Position numbers and translations under genes: made by a program. The notes under the pieces were generated by a model. The model worked only from the letters and a program-made list of their open reading frames with translations. It was not told the origin of the DNA and made no database searches. Below, piece by piece: positions 1 to 8,176 of a stretch of 64,000 nucleotides of DNA. Location: positions 310,001-374,000 of the forward strand of contig CAVWRA010000004.1 in NCBI GenBank assembly GCA_963757265.1. The letters run 5' to 3'. The DNA comes from CAIVVT01 sp963757265. Its GTDB lineage: Bacteria > Acidobacteriota > Terriglobia > Bryobacterales > Bryobacteraceae. Within the stretch, counting starts at the first letter, position 1. Each line of letters starts with the position of its first letter.

Positions 1-151
1 GTTCGACGCATTCCAAATGGCCGAAATGCGCGGCCAGATGCAGCGCCGGCCAGCCGCCCGGGCCGGGGGAGTTGATGGAGGAGGAATCGGCTTCGAGCGC
101 CTCCGCCAGGGCGGCGCGGTCGCCGGACATGGCGGCTTCCCAGTGGCTCAT
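1..151 (-). CDS. ankyrin-repeat protein, N-terminal fragment (runs off the window)
   Basis: Reading the minus strand from the ATG at 149-151 gives about 50 residues beginning MSHWEAAMSGDRAALAEAL, then a stretch with PGPGGWPALHLAAHFGHLECVE. The G-x-P/T-ALHLAA-x-x-GH pattern is the ankyrin repeat hallmark, so the protein probably mediates protein-protein contacts. No signal peptide is visible. The frame is open to the window edge, so length and further domains are unknown. Confidence 0.7.
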   Translation of the reverse strand, partial: MSHWEAAMSGDRAALAEALEADSSSINSPGPGGWPALHLAAHFGHLECVE

Positions 152-208
152 TGGGGGCTAGTGTAACGCCGCGCGCGGCCGCCGTCCAGCAGTTTCCTCG
201 CTTCCGGG

Positions 209-673
209 CTAGACCGCGGCCGGGGCGAAGATCTCTTCGGCGACGCCGGTTTCCACGCCCAGATGATTGATGTAAAAAATCAGGACGGCGGGCGGGTACT
301 TCTTCTTCAAGGCTTCGAAGACCTGCTCCTGCCAGCCCGCTTTGAAGTGCCCCTTGATGTCGGCTTCCTTGTTGAAGAAGCCGTTCTGGTGAGGAACGCC
401 AAGCAGGTCCAGGGCCTCGATGATCAGATCCAGGGAGGAGACGAGGATGGCCTGGGAGAGGTCGGTAGCCAGCTCCTCCTCATGCTCCTGGAGGCGCGCC
501 CAGAGGCGCGGCGCGGCGCGGCGGAGGTGTTCGTTGTTGAGCTTGACGAGACGCGTGCGGGCCTTGATCTGGTCGAACAGCTGGTAGGTGCGCAGGCGGC
601 CCATGGAGACGTGGCGCAAAAGGTCGCCGAAGCGGTCCTCGCCCAGCGCGAGGAACACGTCACTGATGTGCAT
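209..673 (-). CDS. conserved hypothetical protein, about 154 aa
   Basis: I do not recognise this family. The ATG at 671-673 is preferred over the TTG one codon upstream. The protein is soluble-looking and largely helical, opening MHISDVFLALGEDRFGDLLRHVSMGRLRTY. A middle segment is rich in Leu, Arg and Glu (ARLQEHEEELATDLSQAILVS). The end is more hydrophobic (PPAVLIFYINHLGVETGVAEEIF). There is no signal peptide, membrane helix or obvious catalytic motif. It is divergent from purA, with about 80 bases between the two starts. Codon use matches its neighbours, so it is probably a real gene of unknown role. Confidence 0.6.
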   Translation of the reverse strand: MHISDVFLALGEDRFGDLLRHVSMGRLRTYQLFDQIKARTRLVKLNNEHLRRAAPRLWARLQEHEEELATDLSQAILVSSLDLIIEALDLLGVPHQNGFFNKEADIKGHFKAGWQEQVFEALKKKYPPAVLIFYINHLGVETGVAEEIFAPAAV

Positions 674-729
674 CAATCACGAGCCTAGCATGAGCGCGCG
701 AAAGGGCTCCACGGCGCGCATCCGGGCGG

Positions 730-735
730 TACAAT
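730..735 (+). promoter_or_regulatory. candidate -10 box before purA
   Basis: TACAAT lies 20 bases before the purA start codon, in the short divergent gap. No good -35 hexamer is seen about 17 bases upstream. A purine-rich stretch (GAGGAG) between the box and the start could act as a ribosome site, although it sits rather far from the ATG. Confidence 0.35.
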
Positions 736-755
736 GAGGAGTTTGGTTTGAATCA

Positions 756-2060
756 ATGAGCAATCTGATCGTTCTCGGGGCGCAGTGGGGCGACGAAGGC
801 AAGGGCAAAATCGTCGATCTGTTCTCGGAAAAATTCGACTACGTGGCGCGCTACCAGGGCGGGCACAACGCCGGGCACACGGTGCAGGTGGGCGACCAGA
901 AGTTCGTGCTGAAGTTGATCCCCAGCGGGGTGCTGCATCCCAGCGTGCGGGTAGTGATCGGCAACGGCGTGGTGCTGGATCCGCGGGCCCTGCTGGATGA
1001 GATCGAGATGCTCGAAAAGGCGGGCGCGGAGCCGCGCGGCAGGATTTCCATCAGCAACCGCGCGCACGTGATTTTTCCGTTCCACAGGCTGGTGGAGAAG
1101 GTCAGCGAGGCGCGCGCCAACCGCGTCCCCATCGGCACGACTTCGCGCGGCATCGGGCCGTGTTACGAGGATAAAATCGCGCGGCGCGGCGTGCGCGTCG
1201 CCGACCTGATGAACAAAGAGATCTTCGCGACGCTGTACGAGCTGCTGGCCGAGGACAAGCAGATCCTGGCCGAGGCGTTCGGGGTCGCGGGTGAGATCCA
1301 TTTCCAGGAGATCGAGGCCGATTACCGCCGCATGGCCGAGAAGATCCGCCCGATGGTGTGCGACACGGCACGGCTGTTGAACGACGCCATCGCCGACGGC
1401 AAGCGAGTGCTCTTCGAGGGCGCGCAAGGCACGATGCTGGACATCGACCACGGCACCTACCCGTTCGTGACCAGCTCAAGCGCGGCCGCGGGCGGCGCGT
1501 GCACGGGCACGGGCGTTCCGCCGACCTCGATCGACGGCATCATCGGCGTGTCGAAGGCGTACATCACGCGCGTGGGCAGCGGGCCGTTCCCCTCGGAGGA
1601 CCGCGGCGAGGGCGGCGCGCGCATTCGCGAAGCGGGGCTGGAATACGGCTCGGTGACCGGACGGCCGCGGCGCTGCGGCTGGTTCGACGTGCCGCTGCTG
1701 CGCTACACGGCGATGGTGAATGGCTTCGATTCGCTGATCGTCACCAAGCTCGACGTGCTGGACGGCTTCGACGAAATCAAAGTCTGCACGGCGTATCATT
1801 CGGGCGGCCAGATCATCGACACGATGCCCGCTGAGAGTCTGCTGCTGGACCAGATCGAGCCGGTTTACGAAACTTTGCCGGGCTGGCCGGAGCCGACTTG
1901 CGGCATCACGAGCTTCGAAGAACTACCTCAAAATGCGAGGGATTACCTGAATTTCCTCGAGCAACGGACGGGCCTCGAGATCGGCTGCATCTCGACCGGG
2001 CCCGAGCGCAGCGAGACGATCCCGAGGCCGGGTTCGAAGCTGGAGAAGCTGCTGGCGTAA
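756..2060 (+). CDS. purA: adenylosuccinate synthetase
   Basis: PurA makes adenylosuccinate from IMP, aspartate and GTP, the first committed step to AMP, in the cytoplasm. The N-terminus GAQWGDEGKGK is the family's signature GTP-binding loop, followed by GGHNAGHTV around residue 40. GTTSRGIGPCYEDK is near 130-140, the GAQGTMLDIDHGTYPFVTSS block is near 230, and a C-terminal STGPERSETI motif closes the protein. At 434 residues it is full length for the family. It stands alone, 18 bases from the convergent end of a DUF1648 gene. Identification is close to certain. Confidence 0.97.
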   Translation: MSNLIVLGAQWGDEGKGKIVDLFSEKFDYVARYQGGHNAGHTVQVGDQKFVLKLIPSGVLHPSVRVVIGNGVVLDPRALLDEIEMLEKAGAEPRGRISISNRAHVIFPFHRLVEKVSEARANRVPIGTTSRGIGPCYEDKIARRGVRVADLMNKEIFATLYELLAEDKQILAEAFGVAGEIHFQEIEADYRRMAEKIRPMVCDTARLLNDAIADGKRVLFEGAQGTMLDIDHGTYPFVTSSSAAAGGACTGTGVPPTSIDGIIGVSKAYITRVGSGPFPSEDRGEGGARIREAGLEYGSVTGRPRRCGWFDVPLLRYTAMVNGFDSLIVTKLDVLDGFDEIKVCTAYHSGGQIIDTMPAESLLLDQIEPVYETLPGWPEPTCGITSFEELPQNARDYLNFLEQRTGLEIGCISTGPERSETIPRPGSKLEKLLA

Positions 2061-2078
2061 CGGCGCCCGCGGCGCGGC

Positions 2079-2534
2079 CTATTTTTTCACGGTCACGGCC
2101 AGGGCGATGCCTGGGGCGATCAGCAGCGCCACCAGGCCGTACATGACCCACGGGTTCAGCCCCTCGGCTTCCTTGCGCGCCACACGCACCGTGGCCCACA
2201 CGACATAGCTGAGCTCCGCGCCGATCATCGGCTTCATGTAGAGCAGCAGTTCCATGCCGCGGGGAAGCGCGGGTTGCCTGCCCATGACCCACTGCCAGGT
2301 CCCGGTGATGAAGCTGAACATTCCGTAGCAGCCGAGTGCGACGACCGGCAGAATCCAGGCCTGCCAACGCCCGCCCCAGCGGTTCGGCCGGCCGGTGATG
2401 CCGAAGTGCGTCGGGATCTCGTCGGGCAGCGTGTCCCAGGCGCGCAGGACGATCAGCAGCGGCAGGATGCCGGCCGCCAGAGCGATGATCTCGAGCGGCC
2501 CGCGCACGGCGGGGATCCACGACAGCGGATTCAT
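2079..2534 (-). CDS. DUF1648-domain membrane protein, copy 1
   Basis: The 151-residue protein contains the DUF1648 signature RAWDTLPDEIPTHFGITGRPNRWGG at about residues 30-55, between hydrophobic segments. Four membrane helices are likely, at about 12-30, 65-85, 105-120 and 130-148. DUF1648 appears in SdpI-like immunity and integral membrane proteins, but no biochemical role can be assigned here. It is the downstream member of a tandem pair (28 bases after copy 2). The N-terminal 65 residues are almost identical to copy 2, while the C-terminal half is much more divergent. Confidence 0.75.
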   Translation of the reverse strand: MNPLSWIPAVRGPLEIIALAAGILPLLIVLRAWDTLPDEIPTHFGITGRPNRWGGRWQAWILPVVALGCYGMFSFITGTWQWVMGRQPALPRGMELLLYMKPMIGAELSYVVWATVRVARKEAEGLNPWVMYGLVALLIAPGIALAVTVKK

Positions 2535-2561
2535 GCCAAGATTCTACGTCCGCGCCGGGCT

Positions 2562-3023
2562 TCAGTGCCCTTTAAGAATCGCCAATAAAGCAGGCGGCGC
2601 GCCGGTGAGAACGATCAGCGCGACTATCACCCAGCCGTTCAACCGTTCCGCCTCCTGGCGGGCGATGCGCACCGTCATCAACACGATGTAGCTGAATACC
2701 AGCCCCTCCATCAGCTTGATCCACAGGAGCAAGGCCAGGGCCTCGCCCTGCATCGACGGGGACCCGTGTCCCATCAGCCAGCCCCACGTGCCGGAAGTCA
2801 CGCTCAGGAAGACGTAAACCACCAGACTGACGACCGGCAGAAGCCAGGCCTGCCAGCGCCCGCCCCAGCGGTCGGGCCGGCCGGTGATGCCGAAATGCGC
2901 CGGGATCTCGTCGGGCAGCGTGTCCCAGGCCCGCAGGACGATCAGCAGCGGCAGGATGCCGGCCACCAGAGCGATGATCTCGAGCGGCCCGCGCACGGCG
3001 GGGATCCACGACAGCGGATTCAT
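2562..3023 (-). CDS. DUF1648-domain membrane protein, copy 2
   Basis: This 153-residue paralogue of the adjacent gene carries the same DUF1648 motif, LPDEIPAHFGITGRPDRWGG, and a similar pattern of about four hydrophobic segments. Its start at 3023 is divergent from the AP-superfamily operon that begins at 3086. The first part of the gene and a few bases upstream match copy 1 at the DNA level with only about eight differences in roughly 200 bases, judged by eye. The remainder is strongly diverged. Function is unknown. Confidence 0.75.
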   Translation of the reverse strand: MNPLSWIPAVRGPLEIIALVAGILPLLIVLRAWDTLPDEIPAHFGITGRPDRWGGRWQAWLLPVVSLVVYVFLSVTSGTWGWLMGHGSPSMQGEALALLLWIKLMEGLVFSYIVLMTVRIARQEAERLNGWVIVALIVLTGAPPALLAILKGH

Positions 3024-3070
3024 GCCAAGATTCTACGCCCGCGCGCCGTCGCTCGGCCGGGCCGAGGCGC

Positions 3071-3076
3071 TATAAT
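3071..3076 (+). promoter_or_regulatory. consensus -10 box of the AP-superfamily operon
   Basis: A perfect TATAAT ends nine bases before the GTG start at 3086. A transcript starting the usual 6-8 bases downstream of the box would begin at or beside the start codon, so the message may be leaderless. No convincing -35 element is seen. Confidence 0.5.
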
Positions 3077-3085
3077 CGATCCACC

Positions 3086-3955
3086 GTGCAGGGAGTGCAT
3101 TCTCAAAAAGAACAGCGGCGCAACAACTACATCCTGGTGGTGTTCGACAGTTGCCGCTACGATTCGTTTGTGCGCGCGCGGCCGAAGGTGATGCGCAAGC
3201 TCGGGCGTGTCGAGAAGCGCTACTCCTATGCCTCCTGGACCGCGCCCTCGCACTTCAACCTGCTGATGGGCCTGATGCCGCACGTGAGTCCCAAGCACGT
3301 TTTCGCATCCGAGTATTACAAGCGCGATTTCCTGCAGTTCAACGCGCGACTCGGCTGCAGCGATTTCGAATTCAAGTCGCTCGTCCCGCGGCTGTACCTG
3401 CCGCCGTTTCTCAAGGACCAGCTCGGCTACGCGACGCACGCGCGGGTGTCGCTGCCGGTGCTGAATCCGAAGACGCCGGTCAACGTCGGCTTCGACAGCT
3501 TCCGGCTGATGGAAAGCCACAACGACATGCGCGCCATGCTGAGGGAGCTGCACTTTTCAGAGGAGCGCCCGTCGTTCTGGCTGCTCAATATCGGCGAGAC
3601 GCACTACCCTTACGCGCTGCCCGACGAACCGCGCGACCAGTGGCCGGTGCTGCACGGCGTGCACGGCGTTTTCAAGCATCTGGACGACCACGTCGTGGGC
3701 GGCAAACTGGACAACCGGAGGCAGCGATTCTTCAATCAGAAGAAGCTGGACGAGCTGCGCGCGCGCCAGATCGGGGCCGTGCGCTACCTCGACGGCGTGG
3801 TGGAGGAGCTGTTCGATCTGGCGCCGAAGAACACGTACATTACGCTCACCTCCGACCACGGAGAGCTGTTCGGCGAAGAGGGCTATTTCGGGCACGGCCC
3901 GATCCTGCACGACAAGGTGCTCGAGGTTTTCTTCGTGGAGGGGCAACTGCGGTGA
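3086..3955 (+). CDS. sulfatase-like / alkaline phosphatase superfamily protein, 289 aa
   Basis: The protein shows the AP/sulfatase superfamily core. An N-terminal metal-binding Asp is in ILVVFDSCRYDSF (about residues 17-29). The nucleophile region is SWTAPSHFNLLMG (about 52-64), with Thr or Ser in place of the sulfatase Cys. A C-terminal TSDHGELFGEEGYFGHG block carries the DHG metal ligands. It ends soon after that block, so it is shorter than typical sulfatases. There is no signal peptide, so it is likely cytoplasmic or anchored through partners. The GTG start lies nine bases after a TATAAT box. It overlaps the next gene by four bases (GTGA), so they are translationally coupled. A hydrolase or transferase acting on a phosphoester is plausible; the substrate is unknown. 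Confidence 0.75.
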   Translation: MQGVHSQKEQRRNNYILVVFDSCRYDSFVRARPKVMRKLGRVEKRYSYASWTAPSHFNLLMGLMPHVSPKHVFASEYYKRDFLQFNARLGCSDFEFKSLVPRLYLPPFLKDQLGYATHARVSLPVLNPKTPVNVGFDSFRLMESHNDMRAMLRELHFSEERPSFWLLNIGETHYPYALPDEPRDQWPVLHGVHGVFKHLDDHVVGGKLDNRRQRFFNQKKLDELRARQIGAVRYLDGVVEELFDLAPKNTYITLTSDHGELFGEEGYFGHGPILHDKVLEVFFVEGQLR

Positions 3956-6090
3956 ACACGTTCTCGCGGCCGCGCCCCGGTTCATGGGCCGGAGATCTGG
4001 TATTCGCCGTGGCCATGGCGGCGTGGCTGCATTTCCATCCAAGCGGTCATCCGCACGCGACGCCGCAGTCGCTGGAGTGGGCCTACATCGGGCCCGGCGC
4101 GGGCTTTGCGTTCCTTGGTTCTTTCCTCACTCTGGTGGCGGGGTTTTTCCTGAGCCTGGTTTCGTTCCTGGCATGGCCCTTCCGCATGGCGTGGCGTCTG
4201 ATCCGGCGCCGCAAGGGCTACGCCCAGGCGCGCGTGCGGAAGATCATTTTCCTCGGGCTCGACGGCCTGGACCCGCGCCTGACGGAGCGCTGGATGGCCG
4301 AAGGCAAACTGCCCAACCTGGCGCGGATCGCGGCCTCAGGGAGCTACTCGCGTCTACGGACCACGTTCCCGTCGCTCTCGCCGGTGGCCTGGTCCACATT
4401 CGCGACCGGAGTCAGCCCGGCCAAGCACAACATCTTCGACTTCCTCGACCGCAGCCTGAAAACCTATCTGCCGCAACTGTCCTCGGCGCGCGTGGGCCAG
4501 CCCGACCGAGTGCTGCGGCTGGGCCGGCTGCGCATCCCGCTGTCGCGGCCGGCGCTCGAATTGCGCCGCAAGAGCCGGCCCTTCTGGAGCATTCTCGGCG
4601 AGCACGGCATCGGGTCCACGATCCTGCGCGTGCCGATCACGTTCCCGCCCGAGGCGTTCGACGGCAAGCTGCTGTCGGCGATGTGCACGCCCGACCTGAA
4701 GGGCACGCAAGGCAGCTTCTCGCAGTTCACGTCGCGCCTCGGCCAGGCGACCTACGAAAACGGGAGCCGCTATCCGCTGCGCCGCGTCGCGGACGGTTTT
4801 CAAGGCGAAATCGAAGGTCCCGAGGATTCGTTCGTCGAGGGCGGCGCGTGTCTGCGCATTCCGTTCCGCGTGGCGCCGCGCAATGGTGCCTATGAGCTGT
4901 GCGTGCAGGACCATCGCTATCCGCTGAAGCCCGGCGATTACACCGACTGGCTGCCGCTGAGCTTCCGCACCGCCGTGGGCGCCAAGGCCAGCGGTATCGC
5001 GCGCTTTCTGCTGACCGAGACGGAGCCCGAGCTCAGCCTCTACATGTCGCCGATTCAGATCGACCCACTGCGGCCCGCACTGCCGATCAGCCATCCCTCG
5101 TGCTACGCCGTCTATCTGGCGAATTTGCTGGGGCCGTACGCCACCGCGGGCATGGCCGAGGACACCTGGGCGCTGAACGAGGGCGTGATCGACGAGGACG
5201 CTTTCCTGCACCAGGCGTGGTCGATTTATGAAGAGCGCGAGGCCATGTTCCTCAACGCGCTCGAAAGCACGTCGCGCGGCGTCGTCGCCTGCGTCTTCGA
5301 CACCAGCGACCGCGTGCAGCACATGTTCTTCCGGCGCCTGGGCGAATCCGGCCCCCACGCCGGCGTCATCGAAGAGATGTACCGCCGCATGGACGAACTG
5401 GTCGGCAAAACGCTGGCATTCGTGGATGATCAGACTGCGCTGTTCGTGCTCTCCGACCACGGCTTCTGCGCGTTCCGCCGCGGCGTGAACCTGAACGCGT
5501 GGCTGCGCGACAATGGATACCTGCACCTGGAGGACGGCGCCCGCGAGAGCGGCTCGTTCTTCCACGGCGTGAACTGGAGCCGCACGCGCGCGTACGCGCT
5601 GGGGCTGGGCGGAATGTATCTCAACATCAAAGGACGAGAGGCCCAGGGCATTGTCGAACGCGGGGCGGAGGCGCGCCGGCTGAAGACGGAGATCATCGAA
5701 CGCCTCGCGGCGTTGCGCGAGCCCGACGGCACCGTTCCGATTCGCACCGTGTACGCCACTTCGGCGCTGTATCGCGGGCCGTATCTCGACGCCGCGCCGG
5801 ATTTCATCGTCGGATACAACGAGGGCTACCGCGCTTCGTGGGAGGGTGCGGTGGGCAAGGTCTCGGCCGAGGTTCTGGAGGACAATCCGAAGGCCTGGAG
5901 CGGCGATCATTGCGTCGATCCGGTGCTGGTGCCGGGCGTGCTGTTCTCGAATCTGAAATTCGCCACCGAGCCCCGCGGCACGGAGGACGCCGGCGCGTCC
6001 GGGCCGGGCATTGAAGACCTGGCGCCGACCGCGCTGAGCCTGTTCGGCATCGCCGTGCCCGCGTGGATGGACGGGAAGCCGCTGCTATGA
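3952..6090 (+). CDS. membrane-anchored type I phosphodiesterase / nucleotide pyrophosphatase-like protein, 712 aa
   Basis: The reading frame is open further upstream, but the GTG at 3952 overlapping the preceding stop is the natural start. Residues 1-80 contain two hydrophobic segments (around 12-25 and 44-75) followed by a basic RRRKGY stop-transfer. The catalytic domain then begins IIFLGLDGLDP with the first metal Asp. The nucleophile segment PSLSPVAWSTFATGVSP, HNIFDFLDR, and the late metal motifs LSDHGF and SGDHC follow. This is the type I phosphodiesterase branch of the alkaline phosphatase superfamily. It overlaps the following gene by four bases (ATGA). The substrate is unknown; an envelope phosphoester is an inference. 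Confidence 0.82.
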   Translation: MNTFSRPRPGSWAGDLVFAVAMAAWLHFHPSGHPHATPQSLEWAYIGPGAGFAFLGSFLTLVAGFFLSLVSFLAWPFRMAWRLIRRRKGYAQARVRKIIFLGLDGLDPRLTERWMAEGKLPNLARIAASGSYSRLRTTFPSLSPVAWSTFATGVSPAKHNIFDFLDRSLKTYLPQLSSARVGQPDRVLRLGRLRIPLSRPALELRRKSRPFWSILGEHGIGSTILRVPITFPPEAFDGKLLSAMCTPDLKGTQGSFSQFTSRLGQATYENGSRYPLRRVADGFQGEIEGPEDSFVEGGACLRIPFRVAPRNGAYELCVQDHRYPLKPGDYTDWLPLSFRTAVGAKASGIARFLLTETEPELSLYMSPIQIDPLRPALPISHPSCYAVYLANLLGPYATAGMAEDTWALNEGVIDEDAFLHQAWSIYEEREAMFLNALESTSRGVVACVFDTSDRVQHMFFRRLGESGPHAGVIEEMYRRMDELVGKTLAFVDDQTALFVLSDHGFCAFRRGVNLNAWLRDNGYLHLEDGARESGSFFHGVNWSRTRAYALGLGGMYLNIKGREAQGIVERGAEARRLKTEIIERLAALREPDGTVPIRTVYATSALYRGPYLDAAPDFIVGYNEGYRASWEGAVGKVSAEVLEDNPKAWSGDHCVDPVLVPGVLFSNLKFATEPRGTEDAGASGPGIEDLAPTALSLFGIAVPAWMDGKPLL

Positions 6091-7970
6091 GCCGCGGCCT
6101 GCTCGTGCTGGCGCTCGCTGCGGCTCTGGCCGGATGCGGGCGGCCGGCCGTTCACAAGAAGATCATCGTCCTGGGCGTCGACGCGATGGACCCGGGTTTC
6201 CTGGAGCGCCATTGGGACGCATTGCCGAACCTCGACCGGCTGCGCCGCAGCGGCGATTTCCGGCGCATGGCCACCACCATTCCTCCGCAGAGTCCGGTGG
6301 CGTGGTCCACCTTCATCACCGGCCTCGATCCGGGCGGCCACGGGATTTTCGATTTCGTGCATCGCGACCCGAAGACCATGGAGCCGCTTTCCTCGATGGC
6401 CGACATCATCCCGCCGACGCACACGCTGTCCATCGGCGCTTATGAGCTCCCGCTGTGGGGCGGCGGGGTGCGCCGGTTCCTGCGCGGCACGGCCTTCTGG
6501 CAGCTTCTCGACGCCGCCGGAGTACCCGTCACTCTGCTGCGGATGCCCAACAATTTTCCGCCGCTGGAATCGAAAAGCCTGACTCTTTCCGGCATGGGCA
6601 CGCCCGACATGCGCGGCACGTACGGAACATTCACCGAATTCGACGACGATCCGCTCGCCACGCCGGGGCCGGTGCCGGGCGGGCGCGTCGTGGCGGTGAC
6701 GGTGCAGCAGGATCGCGCCGCGCTGGTGATCGAGGGTCCGGAGAACACGCTGCGCAAGGACCACGCGTATTCGACCGTCACCATGACGGTGCGGCGCGAC
6801 CCGCAAAACCCCGTCGCGCTGTTTGAAGTCGACGGCCAGCGCTTTATTCTGCGCGAGGGCGAGTGGTCGGGCTGGATCCGCGTGCGATTCCCGATCGTTC
6901 CGCTCCTGAAAACCGCCGCCGGCATGTTTCGCGTGTACGCGAAGCAGCTCAACCCGGTGTTCCGCGTGTACGTCTCGCCGGTCAATCTCGATCCCTTTGC
7001 GCCCGAGCTGCCCATCTCCACGCCGCCCACCTACAGCCGCGATCTCGCCTCCGCCATCGGGCCGTTTTACACCCAGGGCATCGCCGAGGACACGGCGGCG
7101 TTGCGTTCGGGCGTGCTGACGCGCGACGAGTATCGCCGGCAGAGCCGCAGCGTCGATGAAGAACAATTCCGCATGCTCGAATCCGCGCTCGGCCGCTTCG
7201 AGGGCGGCGTGCTGTTCATCCATTTCCTGGGCGTCGATCAGGATTCGCACATGCTGTGGGGCGCTTATGAGAGCGAGCTGCTCGAAACCTACAAGCGTTT
7301 CGATGCCGAGACCGGCCGCGTGATGAGAGCCGCGCCGGATGCCACGCTGCTGGTGATCTCCGACCACGGCTTCGCGGCCTTCGACCGGGCCGTGAATCTG
7401 AACACCTGGCTATACCGCGAAGGCTTCCTGGCGCTCGACGATCCCTCCAGCCTGGGGCAGGGCGAGATGTTCGCGCACGTCAACTGGTCGCGCACGCAGG
7501 CCTACGGTCTGGGCCTGAATTCGCTGTACGTGAACGTCGCGGGACGCGAGCGCAACGGCATCGTTCAGGAATCCGAGCGCAAGCGGATTGCCGAGCAGAT
7601 CGCCCAGCGGTTGGAGGAGCTGCGCGATCCGTTGAACGGCCGTCCCGCCGTGGCTGCCGTTTATCGCACGTGGCAGGTGTATCACGGCGCGGCGGTTGCG
7701 TCGGCGCCCGATCTGATTGTCGGCTGGGCCTACGGCTACCGCGCTTCGTGGCAGACCGCGCTGGGCGCGCTGCCGGCGGCGCTGATCGAGGACAACAAAG
7801 ATGAATGGCGCGGCGACCATTGCATCGCCGCCGAACTGGTGCCGGCGACGTTCCTGAGCAATCGCAAGAGCAAACTCGAAAGGCCCTGGCTGGGCGATCT
7901 CACCGTGACGCTGCTCCACGAGTTCGGCGTCCCGCCCGCCGCGGGCATGCGCGGGCACCCGGTATTCTGA
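6087..7970 (+). CDS. lipoprotein type I phosphodiesterase / nucleotide pyrophosphatase-like protein, 627 aa
   Basis: The start is taken at the ATG overlapping the previous stop. It gives a clear lipoprotein signal, MSRGLLVLALAAALAGCGR, with the lipobox LAGC and Cys at about residue 17. The catalytic domain parallels the preceding gene: IIVLGVDAMDPGF, PPQSPVAWSTFITGLDP, HGIFDFVHRD, ISDHGFAAF and RGDHC. The two proteins are clear paralogues along most of their length, for example RTQAYGLGLNSLYVNV versus RTRAYALGLGGMYLNI. One is helix-anchored and the other is lipid-anchored, so they probably work on the same side of a membrane on related phosphoesters. Confidence 0.82.
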   Translation: MSRGLLVLALAAALAGCGRPAVHKKIIVLGVDAMDPGFLERHWDALPNLDRLRRSGDFRRMATTIPPQSPVAWSTFITGLDPGGHGIFDFVHRDPKTMEPLSSMADIIPPTHTLSIGAYELPLWGGGVRRFLRGTAFWQLLDAAGVPVTLLRMPNNFPPLESKSLTLSGMGTPDMRGTYGTFTEFDDDPLATPGPVPGGRVVAVTVQQDRAALVIEGPENTLRKDHAYSTVTMTVRRDPQNPVALFEVDGQRFILREGEWSGWIRVRFPIVPLLKTAAGMFRVYAKQLNPVFRVYVSPVNLDPFAPELPISTPPTYSRDLASAIGPFYTQGIAEDTAALRSGVLTRDEYRRQSRSVDEEQFRMLESALGRFEGGVLFIHFLGVDQDSHMLWGAYESELLETYKRFDAETGRVMRAAPDATLLVISDHGFAAFDRAVNLNTWLYREGFLALDDPSSLGQGEMFAHVNWSRTQAYGLGLNSLYVNVAGRERNGIVQESERKRIAEQIAQRLEELRDPLNGRPAVAAVYRTWQVYHGAAVASAPDLIVGWAYGYRASWQTALGALPAALIEDNKDEWRGDHCIAAELVPATFLSNRKSKLERPWLGDLTVTLLHEFGVPPAAGMRGHPVF

Positions 7971-7987
7971 AGCGGAGGTTCTTGAAG

Positions 7988-8176
7988 ATGGGACCAGCCA
8001 TCAAGTTGAAAAAAGCGTTGTGGGAACGGGTCAAAAAAGTCGCGCAGGTGGCCGGATACAGCTCGCCCCAGGAGTTCGTCGAACATGTCGTCGAGAAGGA
8101 GCTGGCCAAGCTCGAGGACGCCGATTCCGACGAGAAGATTCTGGAAAAGCTGAAGGGTCTGGGCTACATCGACTGA
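7988..8176 (+). CDS. small ribbon-helix-helix-like protein, 62 aa
   Basis: The ATG at 7988 follows the lipoprotein gene by 17 bases, with an AGCGGAGG ribosome site just upstream. The protein begins MGPAIKLKKALWERVKKVAQ, a basic strand plus helix. It continues AGYSSPQEFVEHVVEKELAKL, resembling the second helix of ribbon-helix-helix domains, and ends in an acidic helix with KGLGYID. Such domains usually bind DNA, but here the gene is embedded in an enzyme operon, so it could be an autoregulator or a structural partner. Its stop overlaps the next start (TGATG). Confidence 0.6.
   Translation: MGPAIKLKKALWERVKKVAQVAGYSSPQEFVEHVVEKELAKLEDADSDEKILEKLKGLGYID

Noticed and set aside
4354..7367. Long minus-strand open frames (over 480 residues each) across the phosphodiesterase operon
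   Set aside because: They mirror the GC-rich codon pattern of the real plus-strand genes, lack any family motif and have no ribosome sites.
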